From assembly GCA_009705435.1 (NCBI GenBank), contig WLTJ01000009.1, forward strand, positions 1 to 16,328: 16,328 bases of DNA. Reading direction: 5' to 3'. Below the pieces are notes generated by a model. It saw nothing but the letters and a program-made list of their open reading frames with translations, was not told where the DNA came from and did not search any database. This document shows, piece after piece, positions 6,388-13,609 of the stretch (the stretch's first letter is position 1; each line of letters opens with the position of its first letter). A program made the translations under genes and the position numbers. The DNA comes from Actinomycetota bacterium (lineage in GTDB: Bacteria; Actinomycetota; Acidimicrobiia; Acidimicrobiales; Ilumatobacteraceae).

Positions 6388-7022
6388 GTAACTTTCAAGC
6401 CCACCCCGCCCGAACCCCAAGTGGTTTGCACCTGTACGGCAATCGCATTTTTTTGCGATCCCTCACACCTGCCGATTTCGCTGCTTGGTCTGAAGTGCGG
6501 GCACGCAACCGCGATTGGCTATTGGTTTGGGAACCACAGAAGTTCAAACATGCTCCAGATCCCGAGACCGACCAAGAGGCATTCCGCGCACGTTGCGCAT
6601 TGCGCGACAGAGAACGTCAAAATGGTTCGGCATACACTTTTGGACTTTTTGTGAACAATGCTTTTGCTGGTGAAATGAATATCAATATGGTCCAACGCGG
6701 AGCCTTGATGTCCGGCACAATCGGATACTGGATTGACCAAGCCCAAGCAGGTCAGTCATACACCGCCGAGGGTGTCGTCGTGGTCAGTCGTTACGCTTTT
6801 GAAGACCTAGGTTTGCATCGCCTCGAAATTTGTATCGTGCCGCGCAACGAAAATAGTCAACGGGTCATGGAAAAGTTGGATATTCGTAACGAGGGCACCG
6901 CTCTTCGATTTCTAGAAATCAACGGTGTCTGGGAAGACCACGTGCGCTATGCAATCACGATTGAAGAATGGCAAGAACGCCGAGAAGAACTTGCGAACGA
7001 TTGGCTTTCAGCCAACTCTTGA
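6384..7022 (+). CDS. GNAT acetyltransferase, RimJ/RimL type
   Basis: An acetyl-CoA dependent N-acetyltransferase. The opening LYGNRIFLRSLTPADFAAWSEV is typical of the RimJ group. GYWIDQAQAGQSYTAEGV (114-131) and LHRLEICIVPRNENSQRVMEKL (about 144-165) form the acetyl-CoA-binding core and the NxxS motif of the RimJ/RimL branch. Known members acetylate the N-termini of ribosomal proteins S5, L12 or S18, or free amino substrates; the target here is unknown. At 212 residues, with a C-terminal acidic/basic helix (EEWQERREELAND), it is slightly longer than average. It is the last of five overlapping genes beginning at 3721 and is convergent with the small gene that ends at 7033. Confidence 0.85.
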   Translation: MSNFQAHPARTPSGLHLYGNRIFLRSLTPADFAAWSEVRARNRDWLLVWEPQKFKHAPDPETDQEAFRARCALRDRERQNGSAYTFGLFVNNAFAGEMNINMVQRGALMSGTIGYWIDQAQAGQSYTAEGVVVVSRYAFEDLGLHRLEICIVPRNENSQRVMEKLDIRNEGTALRFLEINGVWEDHVRYAITIEEWQERREELANDWLSANS

Positions 7023-7041
7023 GCCAAATTTCTCAGGCTGA
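7008..7041. terminator. Possible bidirectional hairpin between convergent genes
   Basis: TCAGCC pairs with GGCTGA and, inside it, TGAG pairs with CTCA around the loop CCAAATTT; six bases bulge on the left arm. The structure straddles the stop codons of the acetyltransferase (7022) and of the reverse-strand small gene (7033). It is imperfect and lacks a T-tract. Confidence 0.25.
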
Positions 7042-7353
7042 TTGCGCAAGGTCGCGATACGCCGCAGCCTTTTGTCGGCGAACGGTCGTACGGCGTTTCC
7101 ATTCTTTGACTTTCCAGTGCCGTTGATTGCGCGCATGGTCCAACTTTTTCGCCGCACGCTCAGCATCGTGATGATGCATCGGCTTCCATTGCGCCCCTGG
7201 CTCAACGACATCGTCAGAATCAACTCCATGGCTCACCATTTCGGCAAGCCCGTGCAGTTCACCTTTGACACGATGTCTTTCACCGTGGGCGTGGGCCCGC
7301 TGTTCGGCTCTCGGTAGCGGAACCGCTTCCTGACTTCGATGACGTTTGCTCAT
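7033..7353 (-). CDS. Small basic, histidine-rich protein, function unknown
   Basis: I do not recognise this 106-residue protein. The case for it being real is the start: ATG at 7353 preceded by AGGAGGA with a short optimal spacer, together with a plausible promoter (TTGATT, 16 bases, TACGGT). The composition is strongly polar, with many His, Arg and Lys, no membrane segment and no cysteine. A HAHGERHRVKGELHG stretch lies in the first third, an acidic patch (DSDD) and HHHDAERAAKKLDHARNQRH lie in the middle, and a highly basic tail (KVKEWKRRTTVRRQKAAA) ends it. Such a profile suits nucleic-acid, ribosome or metal binding, but that is only suggested by composition. The opposite strand is also open over 7042-7317 but has no ribosome site. 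The longer reverse frame to 7422 is ruled out by the strong site at 7353. Confidence 0.6.
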   Translation of the reverse strand: MSKRHRSQEAVPLPRAEQRAHAHGERHRVKGELHGLAEMVSHGVDSDDVVEPGAQWKPMHHHDAERAAKKLDHARNQRHWKVKEWKRRTTVRRQKAAAYRDLAQSA

Positions 7354-7357
7354 TCGG

Positions 7358-7364
7358 TCCTCCT
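7358..7364 (-). promoter_or_regulatory. Shine-Dalgarno for the small basic protein
   Basis: On the reverse strand AGGAGGA followed by CCGA and ATG. This is one of the strongest ribosome sites in the window and is what decides both the strand and the start of the gene. Confidence 0.75.
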
Positions 7365-7394
7365 GACAGGCTCCGTTGAACTCCCCTTGAGCAC

Positions 7395-7422
7395 ACCGTA
7401 CAACAGTTGCCAAAAAAATCAA
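7395..7422 (-). promoter_or_regulatory. Candidate promoter for the small basic protein gene
   Basis: Read on the reverse strand: TTGATT (complement of 7417-7422), 16 bases, TACGGT (complement of 7395-7400). The -10 fits the actinobacterial TANNNT rule. The seven-T run overlapping the -35 could also serve as the tail of a weak terminator for the upstream crotonase gene (AATCA...TGATT stem just before it). Confidence 0.4.
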
Positions 7423-7435
7423 GTCACATCGCTGA

Positions 7436-8203
7436 TTACTTTTTCGACGAGATTTGATTCTTCAAAGCGGCGATCCGTTCGGCGAACCAAGGCTGGCGGG
7501 TGCTCCACAGTTGCGGAGTCAACTCGCGCTCAACGGCGTCATGATGGTGGGCCACGTCAGCCATGGCTTGAATCGTCTTCTTCGTCTCTATCGACAATTC
7601 GCGCGGGGCGCTAGCGGCTCGCATGGCCATGGCATGAGCCGTACTCAACAACTCATCGTCTTCGACGCAGCGATGCACAAGACCCAGTCGCTCGGCCTCA
7701 AGCCCATCCAGCACCTCGCCAAAAATCACTGTTGCCATTGTCGTTTGTGGTCCTGCAATGCGGCGCAACATCCATGTATGGCCACCACCTGGGTGAATGC
7801 CAATCTGTAAAAAGCGGGTATCAAACTTGGCCCGACGAGCAGCAATGCGGACATCGCATCCCAAAGCGAGATTCATCCCCGCTCCAACGGCCGCTCCGTT
7901 GACGGCGGCCAACGTCGGCAACTCGCTGCGCGCAATACGTAAAAACCCTTCGTAGATCGTGCCGAGGCTCGCCGAAGAACTCTGCTGCAGATTTCCTAAG
8001 TTGGCACCAGCACAAAATGCAGGGGCAGTTCCCGTGACAACGATTGCCCCGACGGCACTGTCATTTTCAATGCGATCCATGGCTGCAATAATCTCGGCGA
8101 CCATTGGCGCGGTGAGTGTGTTGCGTTCGCCGGGATTGTTCAAGGTGATTGTGGCAACACCGTCGGCAATGTCAAGTAATACGAGAGAATCTGAAGTAGT
8201 CAC
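7436..8203 (-). CDS. Enoyl-CoA hydratase/isomerase (crotonase) family protein lacking both usual glutamates
   Basis: Crotonase-fold protein of 255 residues. VLLDIADGVATITLNNPGE opens the domain. FCAGANL (63-69) supplies the first oxyanion-hole amide, and AVNGAAVGAG (100-109) the second. When aligned by eye to rat mitochondrial hydratase, the position of Glu144 is Asn111 (GMNLALGCD instead of GCELAMMCD) and that of Glu164 is Phe131 (AKFDTRFLQIG instead of AQFGQPEILLG). Acyl-CoA binding is therefore likely, but ordinary hydration is not; isomerase, hydrolase or another enolate chemistry is possible. The start is a GTG at 8203 with GAGAA eight bases upstream. It is divergent from the Nudix gene across 58 bases, which must hold both promoters. 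Confidence 0.88.
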   Translation of the reverse strand: MTTSDSLVLLDIADGVATITLNNPGERNTLTAPMVAEIIAAMDRIENDSAVGAIVVTGTAPAFCAGANLGNLQQSSSASLGTIYEGFLRIARSELPTLAAVNGAAVGAGMNLALGCDVRIAARRAKFDTRFLQIGIHPGGGHTWMLRRIAGPQTTMATVIFGEVLDGLEAERLGLVHRCVEDDELLSTAHAMAMRAASAPRELSIETKKTIQAMADVAHHHDAVERELTPQLWSTRQPWFAERIAALKNQISSKK

Positions 8204-8261
8204 GACGTTATTCTCGCACGAGACGTGGGCTCAACGGTGATCAGCGCAATAAGGTGCAGAT

Positions 8262-8951
8262 GTGCCTCCCGATCTCGACCAAACTGCCCAAGAGCGCAAG
8301 AGCCGTCCAGCAGCCACGGTGGTCCTAACTCGACTCAGCGAGTCCTCCTCATGTGGCTTCGAGATCCTGATGTTGCAACGCAGCAAAGTCGGGGCTTTTG
8401 CTGGAATGTGGGTTTTTCCAGGAGGTCGAGTGGATGAAAATGACCCTGGTGAGGACGATATTTCTCGAGCTCGATCAGCTGCCGTCCGCGAAGCCGCTGA
8501 AGAGGTCAGCGCCACGATTGAAACCTCAACGCTGACTGTTTGGAGTCACTGGACTCCTCCGATGAACGCCCCCGTTCGTTTCACCACTTGGTTTTTTGTG
8601 GCACCTTGGGTGGGATCCGAAGTTCGCGTTGACAACTTTGAAATTGTCGACCATGCATGGATGGATCCACAGCATGCGTTGACATGTGGCATTGCCATGG
8701 CTCCGCCCACGATCGTGACATTGCACGAACTTTTGGAAGTCGGCGACCATGCTCGCATCCATAGTGTGCGCAATGAAGTTCCCGCCTACGTCACGCGCCC
8801 AGCGGTGGCCAGTGATGGGTCCTCAATTTTTCTCTGGAATGGTGACGCCGGCTACGAATCAGGAGATCCTGATATCGCTGGGCCACGCAACAGGCTTCTC
8901 TTACCCGAGGGATTTGGTGGATCAGTTTTCCAGTACATCCGGTCCACCTAA
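8262..8951 (+). CDS. Nudix hydrolase, NUDT19/CoA-diphosphatase-like
   Basis: A 229-residue Nudix-fold pyrophosphatase. After ILMLQRSKVGAFAGMWVFPGGRVD comes an inserted stretch (ENDPGEDDISRARS) and then AAVREAAEEVSA. The REAAEE core that binds the metal is intact, but the Nudix box is split by the insertion and the usual Gly after EEx is Ser. HWTPPMNAPVRFTTWFFVA after the box resembles the NUDT19 (RP2p) group, which also has an insertion in the box and cleaves CoA and acyl-CoA. Location beside two crotonase genes fits CoA-ester housekeeping, though that is inference. The GTG at 8262 has AAGGTG six bases upstream. The stop at 8951 is 25 bases before the next gene, so the two are probably co-transcribed. 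Confidence 0.85.
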   Translation: MPPDLDQTAQERKSRPAATVVLTRLSESSSCGFEILMLQRSKVGAFAGMWVFPGGRVDENDPGEDDISRARSAAVREAAEEVSATIETSTLTVWSHWTPPMNAPVRFTTWFFVAPWVGSEVRVDNFEIVDHAWMDPQHALTCGIAMAPPTIVTLHELLEVGDHARIHSVRNEVPAYVTRPAVASDGSSIFLWNGDAGYESGDPDIAGPRNRLLLPEGFGGSVFQYIRST

Positions 8952-8976
8952 GCGAAGAAGAATGAAAGGTAAGCCC

Positions 8977-9777
8977 ATGACCCTGATGACCGATTCCACA
9001 AGCGTGGTCTTACTTGATATCAATGAGCGCATCGCCACCATTACCTTGAATCGACCCGCTGCGCGCAATGCTCTGTCGTTCGACGTCTTGAAACTTTTGC
9101 CACAGTTGATGAAACAGGCAAACGCATCCGAGGACGTTGATGTCATCATTCTGACTGGCAGTGACCCTGCGTTTTGCGCTGGACTCGATCTCAAGGAACT
9201 TGGTTCAACAGGGGCTAATCTCGGGTCCGGCTCGGGCGCCGACGGTCGGCCCAACTCAGATGGTGTACGTGGCCCGTTTCCGTTACTTGATAAGCCTCTG
9301 ATCGGTGCGGTCAACGGCGTCGCCATCACTGGCGGATTTGAATTAGCGCTCAACTGTGACTTCTTGGTGGCTTCTGAAAATGCCAAGTTCGGCGATACCC
9401 ACGCTCGGGTCGGCGTGATGCCAGGTTGGGGCCTGACGGTTTTATTGCCCCAGGCCATCGGATTACGCAGGGCCCGCGAAATGAGTTTCACTGGCAATTT
9501 CATGTTGGCCGATGAAGCCCTCACCCGAGGTTTGGTCAATCATGTGGTTCCTCACGCTGATTTACTGCCATTTTCCCGCCAATTAGCCAAAGATATTTCT
9601 GGCAATGATCAGCTCGGTGTCCGCCAGATTCGTCGCACATATGGCGAAATCCATGCAGCCGCCGAGGCTTGGAGTACCGAGGCTCGGGACGGAGCGATAT
9701 GGCGCCGTGAACAATTCTCCACCGAAAAGGTTGAGGAGAGGCGTCAGGCGATACAAAAACGCGGTCAGCAGCAATAA
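8977..9777 (+). CDS. Enoyl-CoA hydratase (mycobacterial EchA-like)
   Basis: A 266-residue crotonase-family protein acting on acyl-CoA esters. VVLLDINERIATITLNRPAARNAL opens the domain. FCAGLDL (67-73) and AVNGVAITGG (111-120) form the oxyanion hole. Glu122 in GFELALNCD occupies the place of the first catalytic glutamate, whereas the second is replaced by His143 (AKFGDTHARVGV). THARVGVMPGWGL is a stretch I associate with mycobacterial EchA proteins, where one glutamate is also absent, so the precise reaction is open. A Gly/Ser-rich loop (about 78-92) lies between the halves. The ATG at 8977 is chosen because AAAGG lies seven bases ahead; ATGs at 8962 and 8986 are alternatives. The very long frame beginning at 8749 overlaps the Nudix gene and is not credible. 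Confidence 0.88.
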   Translation: MTLMTDSTSVVLLDINERIATITLNRPAARNALSFDVLKLLPQLMKQANASEDVDVIILTGSDPAFCAGLDLKELGSTGANLGSGSGADGRPNSDGVRGPFPLLDKPLIGAVNGVAITGGFELALNCDFLVASENAKFGDTHARVGVMPGWGLTVLLPQAIGLRRAREMSFTGNFMLADEALTRGLVNHVVPHADLLPFSRQLAKDISGNDQLGVRQIRRTYGEIHAAAEAWSTEARDGAIWRREQFSTEKVEERRQAIQKRGQQQ

Positions 9778-9818
9778 AAGGCGCCCCAGAATTTTCCAAG
9801 GGTTCTTGCCCCGTGCGC

Positions 9819-9824
9819 TACCAT
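9819..9824 (+). promoter_or_regulatory. Candidate -10 box of the nucleoside transporter operon
   Basis: TACCAT fits TANNNT and would start a transcript near 9831, leaving a leader of about 46 bases. That leader contains a small hairpin (CAGGC, loop ACATG, GCCTG at 9840-9854) and then the ribosome site. No convincing -35 box lies at the right distance, so this is tentative. Confidence 0.3.
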
Positions 9825-9862
9825 TGTGTCACCATCCGTCAGGCACATGGCCTGGCGATTAC

Positions 9863-9870
9863 GGGGAGGA
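9863..9870 (+). promoter_or_regulatory. Strong Shine-Dalgarno of the binding-protein gene
   Basis: GGGGAGGA six bases before the ATG at 9877. It fixes the start and excludes the open-frame extension to 9826. Its strength fits the high expression needed for a substrate-binding protein. Confidence 0.8.
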
Positions 9871-9876
9871 AAATAC

Positions 9877-10884
9877 ATGCGTAAGAAATCAAAAATAATT
9901 GCCTCGTCACTCATTGCGCTCAGCCTTTTTGCGGCTGCTTGCGGTAGCGACGATAAAGCATCAAGCGACGTCATCGCCGGCGTGGCCTTTGATACCGGCG
10001 GCCGTGGAGACGGTACATTCAATGACTCGGCAGCAACTGGTGGCGAACAAGCCGCAAGTGAACTTGGTGTTGAGATCAAAGAACTAGAAGCAACTGTCGA
10101 CGAAGACCGCAAGGCCAACCTTGAGCTCCTCGTTGAAGGTGGCGCCAAAGTCATCGTTGGAGTTGGCTTCATGTTCACCGATCCGATGACTGAAGTTGCC
10201 ACGGCTAACCCCGACGTTCACTTCGGCATCGTTGACTCAGTTGTTGACGCTCCGAACGTGAGCAGTTTGTTGTTCGCAGCCAACCAGGGTTCATTCCTCG
10301 TTGGTGCAGCAGCCGCTTTGAAGAGCGAGACGGGTCACATCGGATTCATCGGTGGACAAGAAATTGACCTCATCAAGGAATTCGAAGCTGGCTATACCGC
10401 TGGAGCGAAGTACGTCAATCCAGAAATCATTGTGGATGTAAAGTACCTCGGACCAGCCGGTGACAACTCCGCATGGGGCAACGTTGCTGGTGCTAAAGAA
10501 ATCGCTGCCGGCTGGTACGCCGCTGGCGCCGACATCATCTACACCGCCGCTGGCGGCTCAGGAGCGGGCACCATCGAAGCAGCCATTGAGGCTGACAAGT
10601 GGGCCATCGGTGTTGACAGCGACCAGTACCTCACCTCAGGTGACGAGACAGCCCAGGCTCACATCTTGACCTCGATGATCAAGCGCGTTGACGTTGCTGT
10701 GTTCGAGACCATCAAGGCTTCGGTTGAAGGTGACACCTCTGGTGGCATCAAGATGTTCGACCTCAGCAATGACGGTGTTGGCTACTCAACATCAGGTGGA
10801 TACCTCGACGATGTTGTCAGCAAGCTCGACGAGATCAAGGCCAAGATCGTGGCCGGCGACATCGAAGTTCCGACGAAGCCCTGA
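9877..10884 (+). CDS. BMP-family nucleoside-binding lipoprotein of an ABC importer
   Basis: The extracellular substrate-binding component, 335 residues. A basic start (MRKKSK), a hydrophobic core and LFAAAC with the lipid-modified Cys22 mark a lipoprotein anchored to the outer face of the membrane. Family signatures follow in order: GDGTFNDSA (45-53), the NQGSFLVGAAAAL region, GFIGGQEIDLIKEFEAGYTAG, AAGGSGAGTIEAA and WAIGVDSDQY. All match the BMP/PnrA/Med group, whose studied members bind purine or other nucleosides. The neighbouring ATPase and two permeases complete the importer, and add downstream supports a nucleoside substrate. A stable hairpin follows the stop and probably makes this gene's mRNA more abundant than the rest of the operon. 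Confidence 0.93.
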   Translation: MRKKSKIIASSLIALSLFAAACGSDDKASSDVIAGVAFDTGGRGDGTFNDSAATGGEQAASELGVEIKELEATVDEDRKANLELLVEGGAKVIVGVGFMFTDPMTEVATANPDVHFGIVDSVVDAPNVSSLLFAANQGSFLVGAAAALKSETGHIGFIGGQEIDLIKEFEAGYTAGAKYVNPEIIVDVKYLGPAGDNSAWGNVAGAKEIAAGWYAAGADIIYTAAGGSGAGTIEAAIEADKWAIGVDSDQYLTSGDETAQAHILTSMIKRVDVAVFETIKASVEGDTSGGIKMFDLSNDGVGYSTSGGYLDDVVSKLDEIKAKIVAGDIEVPTKP

Positions 10885-10909
10885 TCCAGTCATTATGTGT
10901 TAGTTAGTC

Positions 10910-10938
10910 GAGGACCCGGGTCAATGGCCCGGGTCCTC
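10910..10938 (+). terminator. Intercistronic 11-bp hairpin (partial terminator or mRNA stabiliser)
   Basis: GAGGACCCGGG, loop TCAATGG, CCCGGGTCCTC: a perfect, GC-rich 11-bp stem 25 bases after the binding-protein stop and 32 bases before the ATPase start. No T-tract follows (TGCTATAAAAGG), so it is not a full intrinsic terminator. In transporter operons such structures protect the upstream message from 3' decay and lower expression of the membrane components. Confidence 0.75.
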
Positions 10939-10970
10939 TGCTATAAAAGGTATGTGCTTCAAGGGGAAAT

Positions 10971-12527
10971 ATGAGCGAGAATTCAGAATCACGTAGTGGA
11001 CCCTTAGCAGTTGAACTGCACGGCATTAGCAAAAGCTTCCCTGGCGTCATCGCCAACCATTCAATTGAACTAATGGTGCGGTCTGGAACCATTCATGCCA
11101 TTGTTGGCGAAAACGGGGCGGGTAAATCGACGCTGATGAAAACGCTGTACGGCATGCATCAGCCTGATGCCGGCACGATCACAGTCAACGGCCAGCAAAT
11201 TCAATTTCGTAATCCCACCGAGGCGATCGCTGCTGGTATCGGTATGGTCCATCAACACTTCATGCTCGCTGACAATCTCACGATCATTGAAAACATTATT
11301 CTTGGTGCCGAACCCACCGACAACCGAGGCCGCATCAATTTCGGTGCGGCTCGTGAGCGCATCGAAGCCTTGATGACATCGCTCGGTGCGACATTTGATC
11401 CTGGTACCAATGTCTCCGAACTCGGTGTCGGCCAACGACAACGAGTCGAGATTCTTAAAGTTTTGTATCGCGGTGCAAAAATTTTGATTCTTGACGAACC
11501 AACGGCCGTACTCGTACCACAAGAAGTTGAAGAGCTTTTCGAAACCTTGAAGCGCCTTGTGCTTGATGGGTCAACGGTGATCTTCATTTCCCACAAACTC
11601 GATGAAGTTCTCACTTATTGCGATGAGATCACGGTGATGCGCCAAGGCACAACGGTCGCCCACACAACCCCAACCCAAGTTGATCGCCGCACTCTCGCCC
11701 AACTCATGGTCGGCAGCGACCTGCCCGATCCATCTGGACGCGAGACCAAGGTTGGCGAAGACATTCGCCTGCAAGTTTTGGGACTGAATGTGGCTAGTGA
11801 GATCCCTGGCGCAAAACTGGCTCTACAAGACATCAACGTCACTGTGCACTCTGGGGAAATCGTTGGCATAGCTGGAGTTGAAGGCAACGGACAATTTGAA
11901 TTATGTGAGGCGATTCTAGGATTGCGCCCGAAGTTGTCTGGCACGATATCTGTGGACGGCAGTGAGTTGTCGGGTAGCGACACACGAACTCGCAGGGAAA
12001 TGGGATTGTCGTACATCGCTTTTGATCGTCACCGCGAAGGTTTGTTACTTGATGCTCCACTTTGGGAAAACACTTTCTTGGGCCGTGAAGAAAATGCGGC
12101 CCTCACTAATGGCCCATTTATTTCTCGAGGGAAGATTGAAGCCGATTGCCGATCAATCATTAAACGATTCGGAGTCTTGACTCCCAGTGAACACGTACCC
12201 GCCTTTGCACTCTCGGGTGGCAACCAACAAAAACTCGTCGTTGGTCGGGAGATGGCAAGTGATCCCAAAATCTTGCTCGCTGCTCACCCCACGCGCGGAG
12301 TTGATGTTGGCGCACAGGCCGCAATTTGGGATGAACTACGCCACGCTCGCGACAATGGTCTCGGGGTGTTGTTAATCTCTGCCGATCTTGAGGAACTGAT
12401 CGGCCTTTCGGATCGTATCCTCGTGATGTTTGATGGTCACATCACTGCCGAACTTGATCCGAATACTGCCACACCAGAAATGCTCGGTACGTATATGACT
12501 GGTGGAGAGATAGTGACTTCCTTATGA
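10971..12527 (+). CDS. ABC importer ATPase with two fused nucleotide-binding domains (BMP/nucleoside type)
   Basis: The energy-coupling subunit, 518 residues, at the cytoplasmic face. Domain 1 has Walker A GENGAGKST (46-54), Q-loop HQHF (94-97), signature LGVGQRQR (151-158), Walker B ILILDEPTAV (171-180) and the switch His208. Domain 2 has a degenerate Walker A GVEGNGQFEL (302-311) without the Lys-Ser/Thr, signature LSGGNQQK (414-421) and LLAAHPTRGVDVG (435-447) in place of a Walker B with Asp-Glu. One competent and one degenerate half is usual for sugar/nucleoside importers of the RbsA/YufO type, so this is family-typical. CAAGGGGAAAT just before the ATG is the ribosome site. The stop overlaps the first permease start by ATGA. 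Confidence 0.93.
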   Translation: MSENSESRSGPLAVELHGISKSFPGVIANHSIELMVRSGTIHAIVGENGAGKSTLMKTLYGMHQPDAGTITVNGQQIQFRNPTEAIAAGIGMVHQHFMLADNLTIIENIILGAEPTDNRGRINFGAARERIEALMTSLGATFDPGTNVSELGVGQRQRVEILKVLYRGAKILILDEPTAVLVPQEVEELFETLKRLVLDGSTVIFISHKLDEVLTYCDEITVMRQGTTVAHTTPTQVDRRTLAQLMVGSDLPDPSGRETKVGEDIRLQVLGLNVASEIPGAKLALQDINVTVHSGEIVGIAGVEGNGQFELCEAILGLRPKLSGTISVDGSELSGSDTRTRREMGLSYIAFDRHREGLLLDAPLWENTFLGREENAALTNGPFISRGKIEADCRSIIKRFGVLTPSEHVPAFALSGGNQQKLVVGREMASDPKILLAAHPTRGVDVGAQAAIWDELRHARDNGLGVLLISADLEELIGLSDRILVMFDGHITAELDPNTATPEMLGTYMTGGEIVTSL

Positions 12528-13609
12528 AGAATCAACGCTTACAACGTGTGCTCGTGACATCCGCAAGTTCCTTGCTAGCTGTCTTTGTTGCTCTGTGCAT
12601 TTGCGCAGTGATCTTATTGATCACTGGCAAGGATCCAATCCAGGCTTACAGCACTCTCTTTGGTGCCGCAGGGGATATAAAAGTTTTGCAGGGCACGCTG
12701 AATCGCGCTACCCCCTTAATGATTTCGGCTGCCGCCGTGGCCATCGGTTTCAAAATGAATCTCTTCAATATCGGAGTTGAAGGCCAAATGCGCGTGGCGT
12801 TGCTAGCAACAGCCGTTGCCGGCGCCGCTGTCGACTTACCTGCACCGTTACACATTCTTTTCTGCCTCGTCGTGGCGATGGCGACTGGCGCTATTTGGGC
12901 TGCCTTCGCAGGCTGGCTGAAAGTCAAGCGCGGTGTCAACGAAGTCATTTCCACGATCATGCTCAACTTTGTGGCCTTAAGTTTGGTGGCCTGGGCTTTC
13001 GATAGTTTCTTCACCGCCGATAGTGCTCCTGGTGTATTGCTGGTGAAGACCAAAGAGTTGCCACCTTCTGCTTGGTTTCCAGACATTGTTGATCGACGCC
13101 TCAATGGCATGTTCTTCATAGCCGTCTTGGTACTGGTGTTGTTCTACGTGCTGGTATGGAAGACCAAGTTTGGATTTCAATTACGTGCTTCAGGAGCAAA
13201 TGCAGGTGCTGCTCGTGTCACGGGGGTCAATCCCAAACGCATGGTCATGATTTCCATGCTGATGTCAGGTGCACTTGCTGGCTTGGTCGGCATGCGTGCG
13301 CTTCTTGGTGATGTCCACGCTTATCAAAATAATTTGGCTGAGCAACAGGGTTTCAACGGAATTGCTGTCGCTCTACTTGGTCGCAATCATCCTCTCGGAA
13401 TTTTCATTTCTGCCTTACTCTTTGGCTATCTCGGCGAAGCATCAGGCCGTCTGCAACTTGAAGATATTCCTAAAGAAATCACCACCATCATGACTGGAAT
13501 CATTGTTCTTGCCGTGGTGATTATCAATGAAGCAGTGAAACGTTGGGACGACAAACGCATTCAGCACAAGGCAGCCTTGGCTTTGGCAACTCGGGTGGTT
13601 GCGCAATGA
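12524..13609 (+). CDS. ABC importer permease 1 (BPD_transp_2 family)
   Basis: An integral membrane subunit of 361 residues. A hydrophobic segment near 10-33, the motif GFKMNLFNIGVEGQM (roughly residues 75-90) and KVKRGVNEVISTIMLN (near 132-148) are hallmarks of the nucleoside/branched-chain type permeases; the second contacts the ATPase. About eight to ten membrane spans are visible, with a periplasmic stretch around FFTADSAPGVLLVKTKELPP. It starts in an ATGA overlap with the ATPase gene and ends in an ATGA overlap with permease 2, so the three are translationally coupled and presumably made in equal amounts. Confidence 0.92.
   Translation: MKNQRLQRVLVTSASSLLAVFVALCICAVILLITGKDPIQAYSTLFGAAGDIKVLQGTLNRATPLMISAAAVAIGFKMNLFNIGVEGQMRVALLATAVAGAAVDLPAPLHILFCLVVAMATGAIWAAFAGWLKVKRGVNEVISTIMLNFVALSLVAWAFDSFFTADSAPGVLLVKTKELPPSAWFPDIVDRRLNGMFFIAVLVLVLFYVLVWKTKFGFQLRASGANAGAARVTGVNPKRMVMISMLMSGALAGLVGMRALLGDVHAYQNNLAEQQGFNGIAVALLGRNHPLGIFISALLFGYLGEASGRLQLEDIPKEITTIMTGIIVLAVVIINEAVKRWDDKRIQHKAALALATRVVAQ

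Noticed and set aside
7042..7317. 91-codon open frame on the + strand opposite the small basic gene
   Set aside because: It has no Shine-Dalgarno or promoter, whereas the reverse strand has AGGAGGA and a plausible promoter. The rejection is not absolute because both products are compositionally odd.
8749..8976. 76-codon N-terminal extension of the second crotonase
   Set aside because: It overlaps most of the Nudix C-terminus in another frame; the crotonase domain begins right after the ATG at 8977.
8922..9539. 205-codon open frame on the - strand
   Set aside because: It is the antisense of the second crotonase, whose motifs are unmistakable; it is Ser/Pro/Arg-rich and has no ribosome site.
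9831..9876. Purine or nucleoside riboswitch in the importer leader
   Set aside because: Only a 5-bp hairpin fits in about 46 bases; there is no three-way junction or known aptamer core.
12072..12430. Loss-of-function of the second ATPase domain
   Set aside because: The degenerate Walker A and B of the second half are normal in RbsA/YufO-type ATPases, so this is not decay.
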